From positions 372,001 through 436,000 of the forward strand of contig CAVZSF010000005.1 of NCBI GenBank assembly GCA_963777895.1: a DNA stretch of 64,000 bases. The letters run 5' to 3'. A program made the translations under genes and the position numbers. Position 1 is the stretch's first letter; each line of letters opens with the position of its first letter. Below are positions 25,924 through 34,853 of the stretch, piece by piece. The stretch is from UBA2241 sp963777895 (GTDB taxonomy: Bacteria > Actinomycetota > Thermoleophilia > UBA2241). A model generated the notes under the pieces. It saw only the letters and a list, made by a program, of their open reading frames with translations, was not told where the DNA came from and did not search any database.

Positions 25924-27942
25924 ATGCGCGTGAGGATGGACCTGCCGAGGAAGGTGAGCGATCCGCAGGAGGTGTGGATCCCCCTCGCGGACGGCTGTCG
26001 CCTCTCGGCGAGGATCTGGTTACCGGAGGATGCCGGGTCGCGGCCGGTGCCGGCCGTGCTCGAGTACCTCCCTTACCGCAAGAGTGACGGCACCTCCCTC
26101 CTGGACGCCGGGACCCACGCCTATCTCGCGGGCCACGGCTACGCGGGCGTGCGCGTGGACCTGCGGGGTACGGGCGACTCGGACGGGCACCTGCGCGACG
26201 AGTACACGAGCCAGGAGCAGGATGACGCGATCGAGGCGATCGCCTGGCTCGCGGTGCAGCCCTGGTGCGACGGGGCGGTCGGGATGATGGGCATCTCCTG
26301 GGGCGGCTTCAACTCACTGCAGGTAGCCGCCCGCCGCCCGCCCGCCCTGAAGGCTGTGATCTCTGTCTGTTCCACTGACGACCGGTACGCCACCGACGAG
26401 CACTACATCGGCGGGTGCGTGATGGGGCCGGAGATGCAGTCCTACGCGACGATGTTGCTGGGCTACGCGACCCACGCACCCGACCCAGCCGTCGTCGGCG
26501 ATGGCTGGAGAGACCTGTGGCGGCGCCGTCTCGAAGGGGCGGCGCCGGCCTTGCCCGCCTGGTTGTCGCATCAACGCAGGGATGCCTACTGGCGGCACGG
26601 GTCGGTCTGCGAGGACTACGAGGCGATGCAGTGCGCCGTCTACATGGTCGGCGGCTGGGCGGACGGTTACCGCGACGCCGTCTTCCGCATGCTCGAGCAC
26701 TACCGCGGACCGCTGAAGGCGCTGGTCGGGCCGTGGTGCCACACGCTGCCGCACCACGGCACGCCCGGTCCCGCGGTGGGCTTCCTTCAGGAGGCCGTAC
26801 GCTGGTGGGACCACTGGCTCAAGGGGATCGACACCGGCATCATGGACGAGCCTCGGCTGACGTTCTGGATGCAGGACGCGTACACGGCCTCGCAGGACTG
26901 GCAGGCAAAGACCGGCCGGTGGGTGAGCGAAGAGGCGTGGCCGTCACCGAAGGTCGCGCCACGCATGTTCACGTTGAGACCGGGAGGCCTGCAGGAGGGA
27001 TCCACAGATGACCCGGGGACCCTCCGGATCGCGAGCCCGGCGACGACCGGTATCGAGGGTGGCTGCTGGATCTCGTGGTCCTGCGCGAACGACGCCCCCG
27101 GCGAGCAGGGGCCCGACGATACGCGCTCGGTCGTGTTCGACTCGGCGCCTCTGGACGAGCGCCTGGAGGTGCTCGGCAACGCGACGGCCTTCTTGCGCCT
27201 GGTCGCGGATCAGCCTCAGGCGCTCGTCGCCGTGCGGCTCTGCGACGTCGACGCGTCTGGCACGTCGACGCTCGTGACCCGCGGCGTCCTCAACCTCGCC
27301 CATCGCGACGGGCACGCGGCGCCGCAGCCGCTCGTGCCCGGCGCCGCGTACCGTGTCGCCGTGCAGCTCGCGGCCGTCGCCTACGCGTTCCCTGCGGGAC
27401 ACCGCCTGCGGCTGGCTCTGGCGACGGCCCAGTGGCCCCTGGCTTGGCCGTCGCCACGGCCGGTCAGCCTTGAGCTGTCGCTCGCCGATAGCACGATCGA
27501 GCTCCCCGTCTGGAGTGGGGGAGCGCAGCGGCCCCTACCGGCCTTCCTCACGATGGAGCCCGAAGAGGCTCGCCCTCCACAGCACGAGCAACTGAAGGAC
27601 GCCGTCAGCGAGATCGCCACGCGGCGCGACCCTGCCACCGGCCGTGTCGAATCGACCTGGGACGAGGCGGGCGCCTTCCGTGTGGCCGACGGTCTCGTCC
27701 ATCGCTACGAAGCGCGCGACACGTGGACCATCACGGAGGGGGATCCGCTCTCCGCCGCCGCCGAGTCGCGATGGGAGTTCTCCAGTGAGCGCCGCGGCTG
27801 GCGCGCCCGCGTCGAGGCCCGCAGCGAGCTGACGTCTGACAGATCGAGCTTCCGAGTGACCTGCACTCTCGACGCCTACGATGGTGACGAGCGCATCGCC
27901 GGCAGGGAGTGGCAGGCGGTCATCCCTCGGGACTGCTGCTAG
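25924..27942 (+). CDS. CocE/NonD-type alpha/beta hydrolase (X-Pro dipeptidyl-peptidase family)
   Basis: 672 residues. The N-terminal catalytic domain has WIPLADGCRLSARIWLP, the oxyanion region PAVLEYLPYRKSD, GVRVDLRGTGDSDG and the nucleophile elbow GMMGISWGGFNSLQ. The acid is probably in MVGGWADGYRDA and the base in GPWCHTLPHHGTPG. The C-terminal jelly roll (LNLAHRDGHAAPQPLVPGAA, YAFPAGHRLRLALAT) is the X-Pro peptidase C-domain. Family members cleave acyl esters (cocaine esterase), glutaryl amides or proline peptides. An extra domain after about 560 (VESTWDEAGAFRVADG) extends the usual length. No signal peptide. Convergent with the MarR gene; stops are a few bases apart. Confidence 0.85.
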   Translation: MRVRMDLPRKVSDPQEVWIPLADGCRLSARIWLPEDAGSRPVPAVLEYLPYRKSDGTSLLDAGTHAYLAGHGYAGVRVDLRGTGDSDGHLRDEYTSQEQDDAIEAIAWLAVQPWCDGAVGMMGISWGGFNSLQVAARRPPALKAVISVCSTDDRYATDEHYIGGCVMGPEMQSYATMLLGYATHAPDPAVVGDGWRDLWRRRLEGAAPALPAWLSHQRRDAYWRHGSVCEDYEAMQCAVYMVGGWADGYRDAVFRMLEHYRGPLKALVGPWCHTLPHHGTPGPAVGFLQEAVRWWDHWLKGIDTGIMDEPRLTFWMQDAYTASQDWQAKTGRWVSEEAWPSPKVAPRMFTLRPGGLQEGSTDDPGTLRIASPATTGIEGGCWISWSCANDAPGEQGPDDTRSVVFDSAPLDERLEVLGNATAFLRLVADQPQALVAVRLCDVDASGTSTLVTRGVLNLAHRDGHAAPQPLVPGAAYRVAVQLAAVAYAFPAGHRLRLALATAQWPLAWPSPRPVSLELSLADSTIELPVWSGGAQRPLPAFLTMEPEEARPPQHEQLKDAVSEIATRRDPATGRVESTWDEAGAFRVADGLVHRYEARDTWTITEGDPLSAAAESRWEFSSERRGWRARVEARSELTSDRSSFRVTCTLDAYDGDERIAGREWQAVIPRDCC

Positions 27943-28397
27943 GCCTCCCGTTCGAGCAGGCGCCGGAAGACTGCCGCCAGGGCCTCGACCTCGTCCTGTG
28001 CGAGCGCCCCGAAGAAGGCGTGCTCGACGAACGCGAAGACCTCGTCCTGGGCCGCATGGGCGAGCGTCATGCCGGCATCTGTGAGCGTGACGTTCGTGGC
28101 CCGGCGATCGGTGGGACACACGCGCCGCGCCACGAGGGCGCGGCGCTCGAGGACATCGATGATGCGAGACATCCGGCTCACGCTGAGGCCCATGGCGTCG
28201 GCCAGCTCGTTCTGGCGCAGGGTACGGCGATCTGCTGTGGCAAGGCGACCCAGGACGCCGAGCATGCTGACGCTGAGGTTCTCGTGGGTCTCGAGCCTCG
28301 CCCCGGCCTCGCGACGGAGGCGGCCCGCCAGCTCGAGGAGGCCTTCCCACGCCTCCGCCTTCTCCCTGGGCCAGGTCGTCACGTTCTCACCCATCAT
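27939..28397 (-). CDS. MarR family transcriptional regulator
   Basis: The winged-helix core is clear: NLSVSMLGVLGRLA, LRQNELADAMGLSVSRMSRI (recognition helix), DVLERRALVARRVCPTDRRA (wing with the D-x-R pattern), NVTLTDAGMTLAHAA. From ATG 28397 the protein has 152 residues, a normal MarR length. The frame is open up to GTG 28604, but those 69 residues are low-complexity Ala/Gly/Pro and are encoded by two large perfect hairpins, which look like a terminator; hence the shorter start. MarR proteins act as dimeric repressors, often of nearby oxidoreductase genes such as the one just upstream. Confidence 0.8.
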   Translation of the reverse strand: MMGENVTTWPREKAEAWEGLLELAGRLRREAGARLETHENLSVSMLGVLGRLATADRRTLRQNELADAMGLSVSRMSRIIDVLERRALVARRVCPTDRRATNVTLTDAGMTLAHAAQDEVFAFVEHAFFGALAQDEVEALAAVFRRLLEREA

Positions 28398-28497
28398 GTA
28401 GCGGGCACGGGCGACGACGGGCGCGAGCGGGTCGCGCGGAGCCGAGTCCGGAGACGCTCCGGGCGTCGGGGCTGGTGACGCGACGGAGGACCGCGCA

Positions 28498-28577
28498 GGC
28501 GTGGCGGCCGGCGACCCTCGGTCGCCGGCCGCCACGCCGTCGCCGTCGCCGCCGCCCGCTCGGGCGGCGGCGACGGC
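28498..28577 (-). terminator. Two adjacent perfect GC hairpins (19 bp and 17 bp)
   Basis: 28498-28516 pairs exactly with 28520-28538 (loop CTC). 28542-28558 pairs exactly with 28561-28577 (loop of 2). They lie just after the F420-type reductase stop and before the MarR start, so they probably terminate or insulate transcription. There is no U-tract. Confidence 0.6.
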
Positions 28578-28600
28578 TTGCAGGTGACGGCGGTCGGTGC

Positions 28601-29230
28601 TCACGCGGGAGCCACGATCTTCAGCGCGCTGGCGTAGCCGGTTCCCAGCGGCTGCTGGATCGAGATGTGCAGGTAGCCCAGCGCTTCGAGCTCACGGGCG
28701 CGGCGCAGGGGACCGGCGTCGATCGGATTCAGGCCACTGTCGCCGGCGAGCTGAGAGACGAGCTGCTTCGCGCCGGCGTCGTCGCCGGCGATGAACACGT
28801 CGAGCATGTGGCCGGCGACACGGCCGTCGACGAGCGTTCCGGCGAAGGTGGTGTTGAAGGCCTTCACCACCTTCGCCTTGGGCCGCGCCGCGGCGATCTC
28901 CTCGGCGGCGGAACCGGCATCCGGGTGGATCGGCTCGAAGGTGGAGAAGTCGACCGGGTTGGTGATGTCGACGACGACTCTGCCGTCGAGCTGCTCGCCG
29001 TAGTCGCCGACCAGGCCGTGAAGCGCTGTGTAGGGCACGGCGAGGACGACGACGTCGCCGCTGAGGGCGTCGCCTACGGTGCCGGCCTTGGCCTTGCCGC
29101 CCAGCTCGCCGGCGAGCGCGTCGGCCTTGTCGCGCTCCCTGCCGAGCAGGGTGACCTCGTGGCCGGCGGCGAGGGCGCGCGTGCCGATGCCGCGAGCCAT
29201 CTTGCCGGTGCCGATGATCGTGATCTCCAT
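28601..29230 (-). CDS. NADPH:F420 oxidoreductase-like NAD(P)-binding protein
   Basis: 209 residues from ATG 29230 (MEITIIGTGKMARGIGTRA), with AAAGGAC upstream. The Rossmann motif is at the very N-terminus. Further family features are VTLLGRERDKADALAGEL, VVVLAVPYTALHGLV, VVVDITNPVDFST and AKVVKAFNTTFAGTL, the last being typical of the NADPH-dependent F420 reductase family. It would shuttle hydride between NADPH and a deazaflavin or related acceptor in the cytoplasm. The C-terminal LHISIQQPLGTGYASALKIV is also seen in family members annotated only as NAD(P)-binding, so true F420 use is uncertain. Confidence 0.75.
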   Translation of the reverse strand: MEITIIGTGKMARGIGTRALAAGHEVTLLGRERDKADALAGELGGKAKAGTVGDALSGDVVVLAVPYTALHGLVGDYGEQLDGRVVVDITNPVDFSTFEPIHPDAGSAAEEIAAARPKAKVVKAFNTTFAGTLVDGRVAGHMLDVFIAGDDAGAKQLVSQLAGDSGLNPIDAGPLRRARELEALGYLHISIQQPLGTGYASALKIVAPA

Positions 29231-29423
29231 GACGGTGTGTCCTTTCGTTCCCTTGGAACGGATGATTCGTTGCCGTAGCAACAGTCTTGCCTGAGTGTTG
29301 CTGGGGCAAACATCCTGGAAGTGGACATCACGGAGACGGTCGGCGAGGCGAGGACGCGCACGTGTCCATACGACGGCCCGCCGCCGGCTGTGACTGGGCA
29401 GTCCGTCGGCCGACCGGGCGCGG

Positions 29424-30802
29424 TCAGCGCTTCAGGTAGGCGAGAGAGTCGCCGTGCGCCGCGAGGTAGTCGTCCAGGATCGACCGCGCGAGACCGGGGG
29501 AACCGACGAGCGGGTGTGCGGTCAGCGCCGCCAGAGCCAGGGCGTACGACCCCTCGACGGCCGCGCGCACAGTGAGCCGCTCGTACTCCTTGACGGGCTC
29601 GAGCAGCGCGAGCGCCGGCTCGGGAGTCGTCCCCTGGGCGAGCGGGTGCGCTCCGTGTTCGTCCATCATGCAGGTGACCTCCACGACATCGTCGTCGCGG
29701 AGGCCGCGGATGGCGCCGCCGTTGGGGACGTTCAGGACGAGCGGCGCCTTCAGCCGGCGCACGGCGGCGGTCATGACCGCGGTGGCGACGCCCTCGTAGC
29801 CCTCACCCTCGAACATCTCGTCTTCGCCGTCCGGCCCGGAGGCCGGCTCCTCGGTGACCGCCTCGCCGCGCTCGCGCGCGAAGTAGGTCTCACCTCTGGT
29901 CTCCATGGCCCCTTCCCAGGCGCGACGAGCGCCGGGCAGGTCCCCCGCGTCGATGCGGGCGCGCAGGACGGGCCACAGCGCGTCGTTCAGAGCCTGGACC
30001 TGCCGGCCGCGCGTCCCGCCGGAGGCAAGGATGTTCGCGACCGCCTGCTCGCGGTAGTAGTAGAAGTAGAGGTACTCCATCGGGAGCATGCCGAGCGATC
30101 TGACGAGCTGCGTGTCGAAGAGGCGCCACTCGTCGTCCGCCTCACGCAGGTCCTCGTAGCGGTCGAGCAGCTCCGGCAGGCGCTCTCGTCCGTCCACGAG
30201 CACGCGCCGGATCCAGCCGCAGTGGTTCAGGCCGAAGTAGTCCACGTGGAGCTCGTCGCCGGGAACGCCGAGGAGCGCGGCGAGGCTGCGCTTCATCGAG
30301 ACCGGTCCGTCGCAGATGCCCACGGTGCGGACCGCCGTGTGGTCGCTGAGGGCCTGGGCGACGAGGCCCACCGGATTCGTGAAGTTCACCAGGAGGGCGT
30401 CGGGCGCCACATCGGCCATCAGGCGGGCGTAGTCGAGCATGACCGGGATGGTCCGCAGGGCCATGGCGAAGCCCCCCGGACCGGTGGTCTCCTGGCCGAG
30501 GACGCCGTGCTTGAGCGGGATCTCCTCGTCGAGTGCCCTCCCGCGTTCTTGGCCGACCCGGATCGCCGAGAAGACGAAGCGCGCGCCGGCGAGAGCGGCG
30601 CGCGCGTCTCGTTCGCCACGTACCGTGAAGCGCGCCCCCCACTCACGGCAGAGCTGTGCCCCGAGCGCCACCATCAGATCGAGGCGCTCGTGGTCTGTGT
30701 CGTGCAGGACGACGTCGCTGAGTCCAAGCTCGCCGGCGCGTCCCGCCAGACCCCGCAGGACAAGGGGGCGCGCACGCCGGCCCCGAGGAGGGTGAGTTTC
30801 AC
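29424..30802 (-). CDS. Glycoside hydrolase family 4 (6-phospho-beta-glucosidase type), one frame change near the N-terminus
   Basis: GTG 30802 follows GGAGATG and gives VKLTLLGAGVRAPL, the NAD-binding N-terminus. After one base shift near 30755 the frame continues VLRGLAGRAGELGLSDVVLH to TGA 29424. GH4 hallmarks follow: ALGQETTGPGGFAMA-type loop (GVLGQETTGPGGFAMALR), LLVNFTNPVGLVAQAL, GICDGPVSMKRSLA (metal-binding Cys) and YFGLNHCGWIRRVLVDG (metal-binding His). GH4 enzymes use NAD and a divalent metal to hydrolyse phosphorylated or free glycosides by redox elimination. It overlaps the kinase gene by GTGA, so it is translated with the sugar operon. Confidence 0.88.
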
Positions 30803-31782
30803 GAGGCATCTCCTTCGCGTTGTCCAGGCCCATCGCCCGAGGCCGAGAGCGTGATGCCGCGGGACGCGGCGAACGCGCCGAGCTCGTCTGCCCGGGGACA
30901 ACCCCGGTAGCCGCCGAAGGCCTCCACTGCGCGAGCGCCGCAGAAGGTGGCGAGCGTGAGGGCGTCGGCCAGAGGGAGGCCGGCGAGCCACCCGACCAGG
31001 AAGCCCGCGTTGAAGCAGTCGCCGGCGCCGGTCGTGTCGACGACCTCGGCCGGCTCGGCCGGGCGCTCGACGACCTGGCCCGCGGACGTTGCGGCGGCCC
31101 CCAGGGCTCCCCGCTTCACGACGACGCAGGGGCAGGCCGATGCGAGCCGGCCCAGCGCCTGGTGGAGGTCGTCCACACCTGCCATTCCGAGCGCCTCCGG
31201 CTCGTTGGCGAAGAGCACGTCCGCGTCGGCGAGCGCCTCGTCGAGTGGCATGCCGGACTCCCACCACGGTCCGCCCCAGGCGTCGAGGGAGACGCTCATG
31301 CCGCGTGCCTTCGCGAGGGCCGTCAGCCCGGGTGGCTCCTCGGCGACGTAGCCGTGGAAGTGGCGCGCGGGCGTGCCCGAGACGACCTCGCGGGCGTAGC
31401 GCGCGAGGTCGTCCTCCTCGCGCGCGCCCTCCGCCGCGTGGGTGACGAACCCCCTGTCGCCCGCGAAGTTCAGAGCCACCGACACGAACGGCAGCAGGTG
31501 ATCGACGACGCGCAGGAAGTCGGTGGGCAGGCCCTCGGCTGCGTACTCGTCAAGGATCAGACGCCCCCACACGTCGTCACCGACGACGGAGACGTAGCCG
31601 ACACGCAGGCCGAGGCGGTTTGCTGCGGCGGGCGTGTTGAACGACGTGCCCGCGCAGACGCCGAGGCCGGTGGCGTCGATGTCCTTGCCGAGCGCGGGCC
31701 ACTCCTGGAGACCCGCGAACATGATGTCGACCGAGGGCCGGCCGACGACCAGCAGATCCAGCGGCTGCGGGGGGCTCGTCAC
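30799..31782 (-). CDS. PfkB/ribokinase-family carbohydrate kinase
   Basis: 327 residues from GTG 31782 (VTSPPQPLDLLVVGRPSVDI). PfkB features are GTSFNTPAAANRLGLRVGYV near the N-terminus and the C-terminal signature VVDTTGAGDCFNAGFLVGWL with the catalytic Asp. It phosphorylates a sugar or nucleoside with ATP in the cytoplasm. The start region is ambiguous: an ATG just upstream at about 31850 overlaps the nagB stop and reads MRVPGSVEGRDEARPNK before a stop that overlaps GTG 31782, so a one-base change may hide a longer N-terminus. It sits between nagB and GH4 in the same operon. Confidence 0.87.
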   Translation of the reverse strand: MTSPPQPLDLLVVGRPSVDIMFAGLQEWPALGKDIDATGLGVCAGTSFNTPAAANRLGLRVGYVSVVGDDVWGRLILDEYAAEGLPTDFLRVVDHLLPFVSVALNFAGDRGFVTHAAEGAREEDDLARYAREVVSGTPARHFHGYVAEEPPGLTALAKARGMSVSLDAWGGPWWESGMPLDEALADADVLFANEPEALGMAGVDDLHQALGRLASACPCVVVKRGALGAAATSAGQVVERPAEPAEVVDTTGAGDCFNAGFLVGWLAGLPLADALTLATFCGARAVEAFGGYRGCPRADELGAFAASRGITLSASGDGPGQREGDAS

Positions 31783-31846
31783 CGCTGCCGACCGCTCGAC
31801 TTGTTCGGCCGCGCTTCGTCGCGCCCCTCGACCGACCCGGGCACCC

Positions 31847-32573
31847 TCATGATCCCGCCCACGCGGCGCGGTCGACGAGCACGGTGACGTCGCCGCCACG
31901 CTGCAGGAAGGAAGCCGGGACCTGCGGGGTCACGGGGCCCAGAACGGCGCGCCTCACGATCTCTGCCTTGTGTGCGCCGCAGGCCAGCAGGAGCGTCTTT
32001 CGCGCGGCGAGGAGCCCGGCCATGCCCACCGTGACCGCATGGCGAGGCACCTGAGCCGCGTCTCCCCAGTAGCCGGCGCTGGCCGCAATGCTCGCCGCGG
32101 TGAGCGCCAGCGCCCGCGTCGGCGCGCAGTCGTCGGCAGGGGGTTCATTGAAGCCGATGTGCCCGTTCGGCCCGATCCCGAGGATGACGAGGTCGTAGCC
32201 TCCCGCCTGCCTGCACGTCCCGGTCATAGGCCGCGAATGCTGCGTCATCGCCGTCGCATGGCAGCAGCACGACGTTGTCCTGTGCGATCCCCAACGGGGT
32301 GACGACGCTGCGGGCCAGCCAGCCCGCGAGGGAATGCTGGTCCTCCGGCCGGACTCCCGCGTACTCATCGAGCTGGTAGACGACGAGACCGGACGCATCG
32401 AGCTCGCCGGCAAGCGACCGGCGGGCGAGCTCCTGGTAGACGCCCTGGGGCGAGTCGCCCATCGCCGCGACGACTCTCGCGTGCGGGTCGGCCGCGATCG
32501 CCTCGGCGGTGAGGTCCGCTCCCGCGCGGCTCACCGCCTCGTAGTCGTCGAGGACCGTGATCGAGAACCGCAT
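31847..32573 (-). CDS. nagB: Glucosamine-6-phosphate deaminase / 6-phosphogluconolactonase-family protein (one frame change)
   Basis: ATG 32573 (MRFSITVLDDYEAVSRAGAD) begins two bases after the GntR stop. The first frame carries VVAAMGDSPQGVYQELARR and GLVVYQLDEYAGVRPEDQHS (NagB: LDEY). Near 32205 the frame changes to DLVILGIGPNGHIGFNEPPA, the NagB active-site signature, then ALTAASIAASAGYW and AVTVGMAGLLAARKTLLLAC to TGA 31847. NagB converts glucosamine-6-phosphate to fructose-6-phosphate and ammonia. About 242 residues after correction. Its presence implies that the locus handles an amino sugar. Confidence 0.85.
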
Positions 32574-32575
32574 CG

Positions 32576-33371
32576 TCAGCCGCCTTGGGGCTGCCGGCCG
32601 GAGCCTGCAGTGGCGTCTCCGGCCGGCGGCGCCGGTCTCACCAGCGACGCCCTGAAGCGGTAGCGGTCGCCCCGGTAGACCATGTCGCAGGACTCGATGG
32701 GCTGGCCGGATTCGTCCTCGGTCAGTTGATGGCAGTGCAGGAGTGGTTCGCCCAGGGCCAGGCCGAGGAGGCGCGCCTGGTCGGCGTCGGCGGCGACTGC
32801 CTCGATGGCGAAGCGCGCCCGCGCCGCTCGAAGGCCATGACGCTCCTCCAGAACGGCATAAAGGGACGCGGTCGAGAAGTCGACCTCCGGAAGCGTCGGC
32901 GCCAGCGCCAGGGGGATGCGGCTGCGGTCGATCAGGATGGGCACGTCGTCCATGAGTCGAAGCCGCTGCAGCTCGAACAGGAGCCGCTCCGGGGGCGATG
33001 CCGAGCGCCTCGGCCTCGTCCAGCGTGGCGGGGCGAAGGCCCGCGGCGATGACGCGCGCTGAGGGCCGCAGCCCGCGTGACGCCGCCATCTCCGAGAAGC
33101 TCATGAGCGCGTTCGGCGGTTCACCCACGCGCGCTCCCGCGACCGCCCAGCCGCGCCCCCCGGATCGCTCGAGCGTCCCGCTCCTCTCGAGCTCCGCCAG
33201 TGCTCGCCGCAGCGTGACGCGGCTCACCCCGTAGTGCTCGGCCAAGGCTCGCTCGGGAGGGAGGCGGGTCCCGCCGGCGAAGGCGCCCCGGCCGATCTCG
33301 TCGACCAGATCGCGTTGCACGCGCTGGTAGCGGAGCTGCAGCCTGTCCAGCCCATGTGGCTCGTCGCGCAT
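32576..33371 (-). CDS. GntR/HutC-type regulator with UTRA effector domain (one frame change)
   Basis: ATG 33371 (MRDEPHGLDRLQLRYQRVQR) opens the winged-helix domain: LVDEIGRGAFAGGTRLPPER, LAEHYGVSRVTLRRALAELE, SGTLERSGGRGWAVAGARV. After about 32960 the frame changes and the UTRA ligand domain continues VPILIDRSRIPLALAPTLPE, LLHCHQLTEDESGQPIES and YRFRASLVRPAP to TGA 32576. Such regulators bind a sugar phosphate, often glucosamine-6-phosphate, and release DNA. It heads the minus-strand kinase/nagB/GH4 operon and diverges from the sugar ABC operon, so it probably controls both. Confidence 0.85.
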
Positions 33372-33389
33372 AGACCGATCATAGACCGA
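33369..33389. promoter_or_regulatory. Tandem 10-bp direct repeat at the GntR start, candidate operator
   Basis: 'catagaccga' occurs at 33369-33378 and again at 33380-33389, an 11-bp period on one DNA face. It covers the GntR start codon and lies about 40 bp upstream of the -35 box of the divergent ABC operon, where a regulator could act on both promoters. Confidence 0.45.
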
Positions 33390-33425
33390 AGACATACAGA
33401 AATACTACCAGAACAGTCCATGGTC

Positions 33426-33455
33426 TTGACACATCGGAAGGCCGGACCGTAGAGT
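33426..33455 (+). promoter_or_regulatory. Sigma-70-type promoter of the sugar ABC operon, probably leaderless
   Basis: TTGACA (33426-33431), an 18-bp spacer and TAGAGT (33450-33455). The ATG at 33462 is only six bases after the -10 box, where transcription should begin, so the mRNA is predicted to be leaderless. Confidence 0.65.
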
Positions 33456-33461
33456 CTGGGC

Positions 33462-34853
33462 ATGGCGACCCGGGTATTTCGAGGATGGCTTGCCGTCGCT
33501 GCGCTGAGCGTGACTCTCGCGGCGGGCGCGGGGCTCGGGCTGGCCGGTTGCTCCGCCACCCCGGGGAGCGACAGCGGGCCGGCTTCCGCTCCTCCCAGCC
33601 CGGCCGTCACGGGCGTCACCGAGACGGGCCCCATCACCCTCACGGTGTGGGACCAGGAGTCCGGCTCGACCAGCAAGGTCTGGGACCAGTTGAACTCCGA
33701 GTTCATGCAGAAGTACCCCAATGTCACGATCAAACGGGTCCGCCGTAGCCTGGGCGACCTCAAGACGTCCCTCAAGCTGGCGATCTCCGGGCCGCACCCG
33801 CCCGATGTGGTCCAGGCCAACCAGGGCTGGCCCGACATGGGTCAGATGGTGAAGGCCGGACTCCTCCTGCCGCTCGACAATTACGCCCAGGCATACGGCT
33901 GGAACGAGCGGGTCTCTGCGAACATCAACGCGGTCAGCAGCTTCTCGCCCGACGGCAAGCAGTTCGGCACCGGCAGCCTGTTCGGCTTCACCGACAAGGG
34001 CGAGCTGATCGGTGTCTTCTACAACAAGACGAAGCTGCAGAAGCTGGGTCTCTCCATCCCCACGACACTGGCCGAGTTCGAGCAGGCGCTGGCCGCGGCC
34101 AAGCAGGCGGGCGAGGTGCCGATCGCCTTTGGCAACCTCGACCGCTTCGGGGGCATCCACGAGTACGCGGCGATACAGGACCGGATCGCATCCGTGCAGT
34201 ACCTCACCGACTTCATCTTCGGGCGCAAAGGCACGGACATCTCTTTCGACACGCCTGAGAACCTCAAGGCCGCCCAGATGCTGCAGGACTGGGCGAAGAA
34301 GGGCTACTTCACGGCTGGGTTCAACGGCGTCGGCTACGACGACACGGTCGCCAAGTTCGTGAAGGGCGAAGGGGTCTTCAACATCACCGGCAACTGGATC
34401 GTGTCGGAGCTGGGTGAGGACAACGCCGACTTCGGCTTCATGCTGATGCCGCCGCTGGCGGCCGGCGACCCGGCGGCCACGACCGGCGGGCCGGGCTTCC
34501 CGCTCGCCATCACCTCCGCCAGCAAGCATCCCGACGCTGCGGCCGCCTATATCGACTGGATGAACAGTCCGCATTCGGACGAGCTGCTGCTCCCGACGGG
34601 GCAGATCCCGCTGGCCGAGGGCGCGGACACGTCCAGCGTGCCGGCCGGCACCGTGCTCGCCGACGTGCTGGTCGCGGCCGGCGCCTCGAACAAAGCCAAC
34701 GGCCTGGTGCCCTACGAAGACTGGGCGACGCCGACCATGTACGACACGATGGTCGCCGGCGTCCAGGAGCTCATGGGGCAGAAGATCACGCCGCAGCAGT
34801 TCGTGGACAAGATCCAGAAGGACTACGCGGCCTTCCAGCAGTCCCGGCCCTGA
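33462..34853 (+). CDS. Sugar ABC transporter substrate-binding lipoprotein
   Basis: 463 residues. A lipoprotein signal (WLAVAALSVTLAAGAGLGLA then GCSATPG) is cut before the Cys. The mature protein is a cluster B family 1 (MalE-like) solute binder: ITLTVWDQESGSTSKVW, MQKYPNVTIKRVRRS, PDVVQANQGWPDMGQMVKAG, LIGVFYNKTKLQKLG, GVFNITGNWIVSELG, and the C-terminal KITPQQFVDKIQKDY. It captures an oligosaccharide or glycoside outside the membrane and delivers it to the two permeases that follow by overlapping reading frames. Confidence 0.9.
   Translation: MATRVFRGWLAVAALSVTLAAGAGLGLAGCSATPGSDSGPASAPPSPAVTGVTETGPITLTVWDQESGSTSKVWDQLNSEFMQKYPNVTIKRVRRSLGDLKTSLKLAISGPHPPDVVQANQGWPDMGQMVKAGLLLPLDNYAQAYGWNERVSANINAVSSFSPDGKQFGTGSLFGFTDKGELIGVFYNKTKLQKLGLSIPTTLAEFEQALAAAKQAGEVPIAFGNLDRFGGIHEYAAIQDRIASVQYLTDFIFGRKGTDISFDTPENLKAAQMLQDWAKKGYFTAGFNGVGYDDTVAKFVKGEGVFNITGNWIVSELGEDNADFGFMLMPPLAAGDPAATTGGPGFPLAITSASKHPDAAAAYIDWMNSPHSDELLLPTGQIPLAEGADTSSVPAGTVLADVLVAAGASNKANGLVPYEDWATPTMYDTMVAGVQELMGQKITPQQFVDKIQKDYAAFQQSRP

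Noticed and set aside
28398..28604. N-terminal 69-residue extension of the MarR protein
   Set aside because: Low complexity and encoded by two perfect hairpins; the 152-residue form has normal family length. The GTG at 28604 overlapping the upstream stop keeps it possible.
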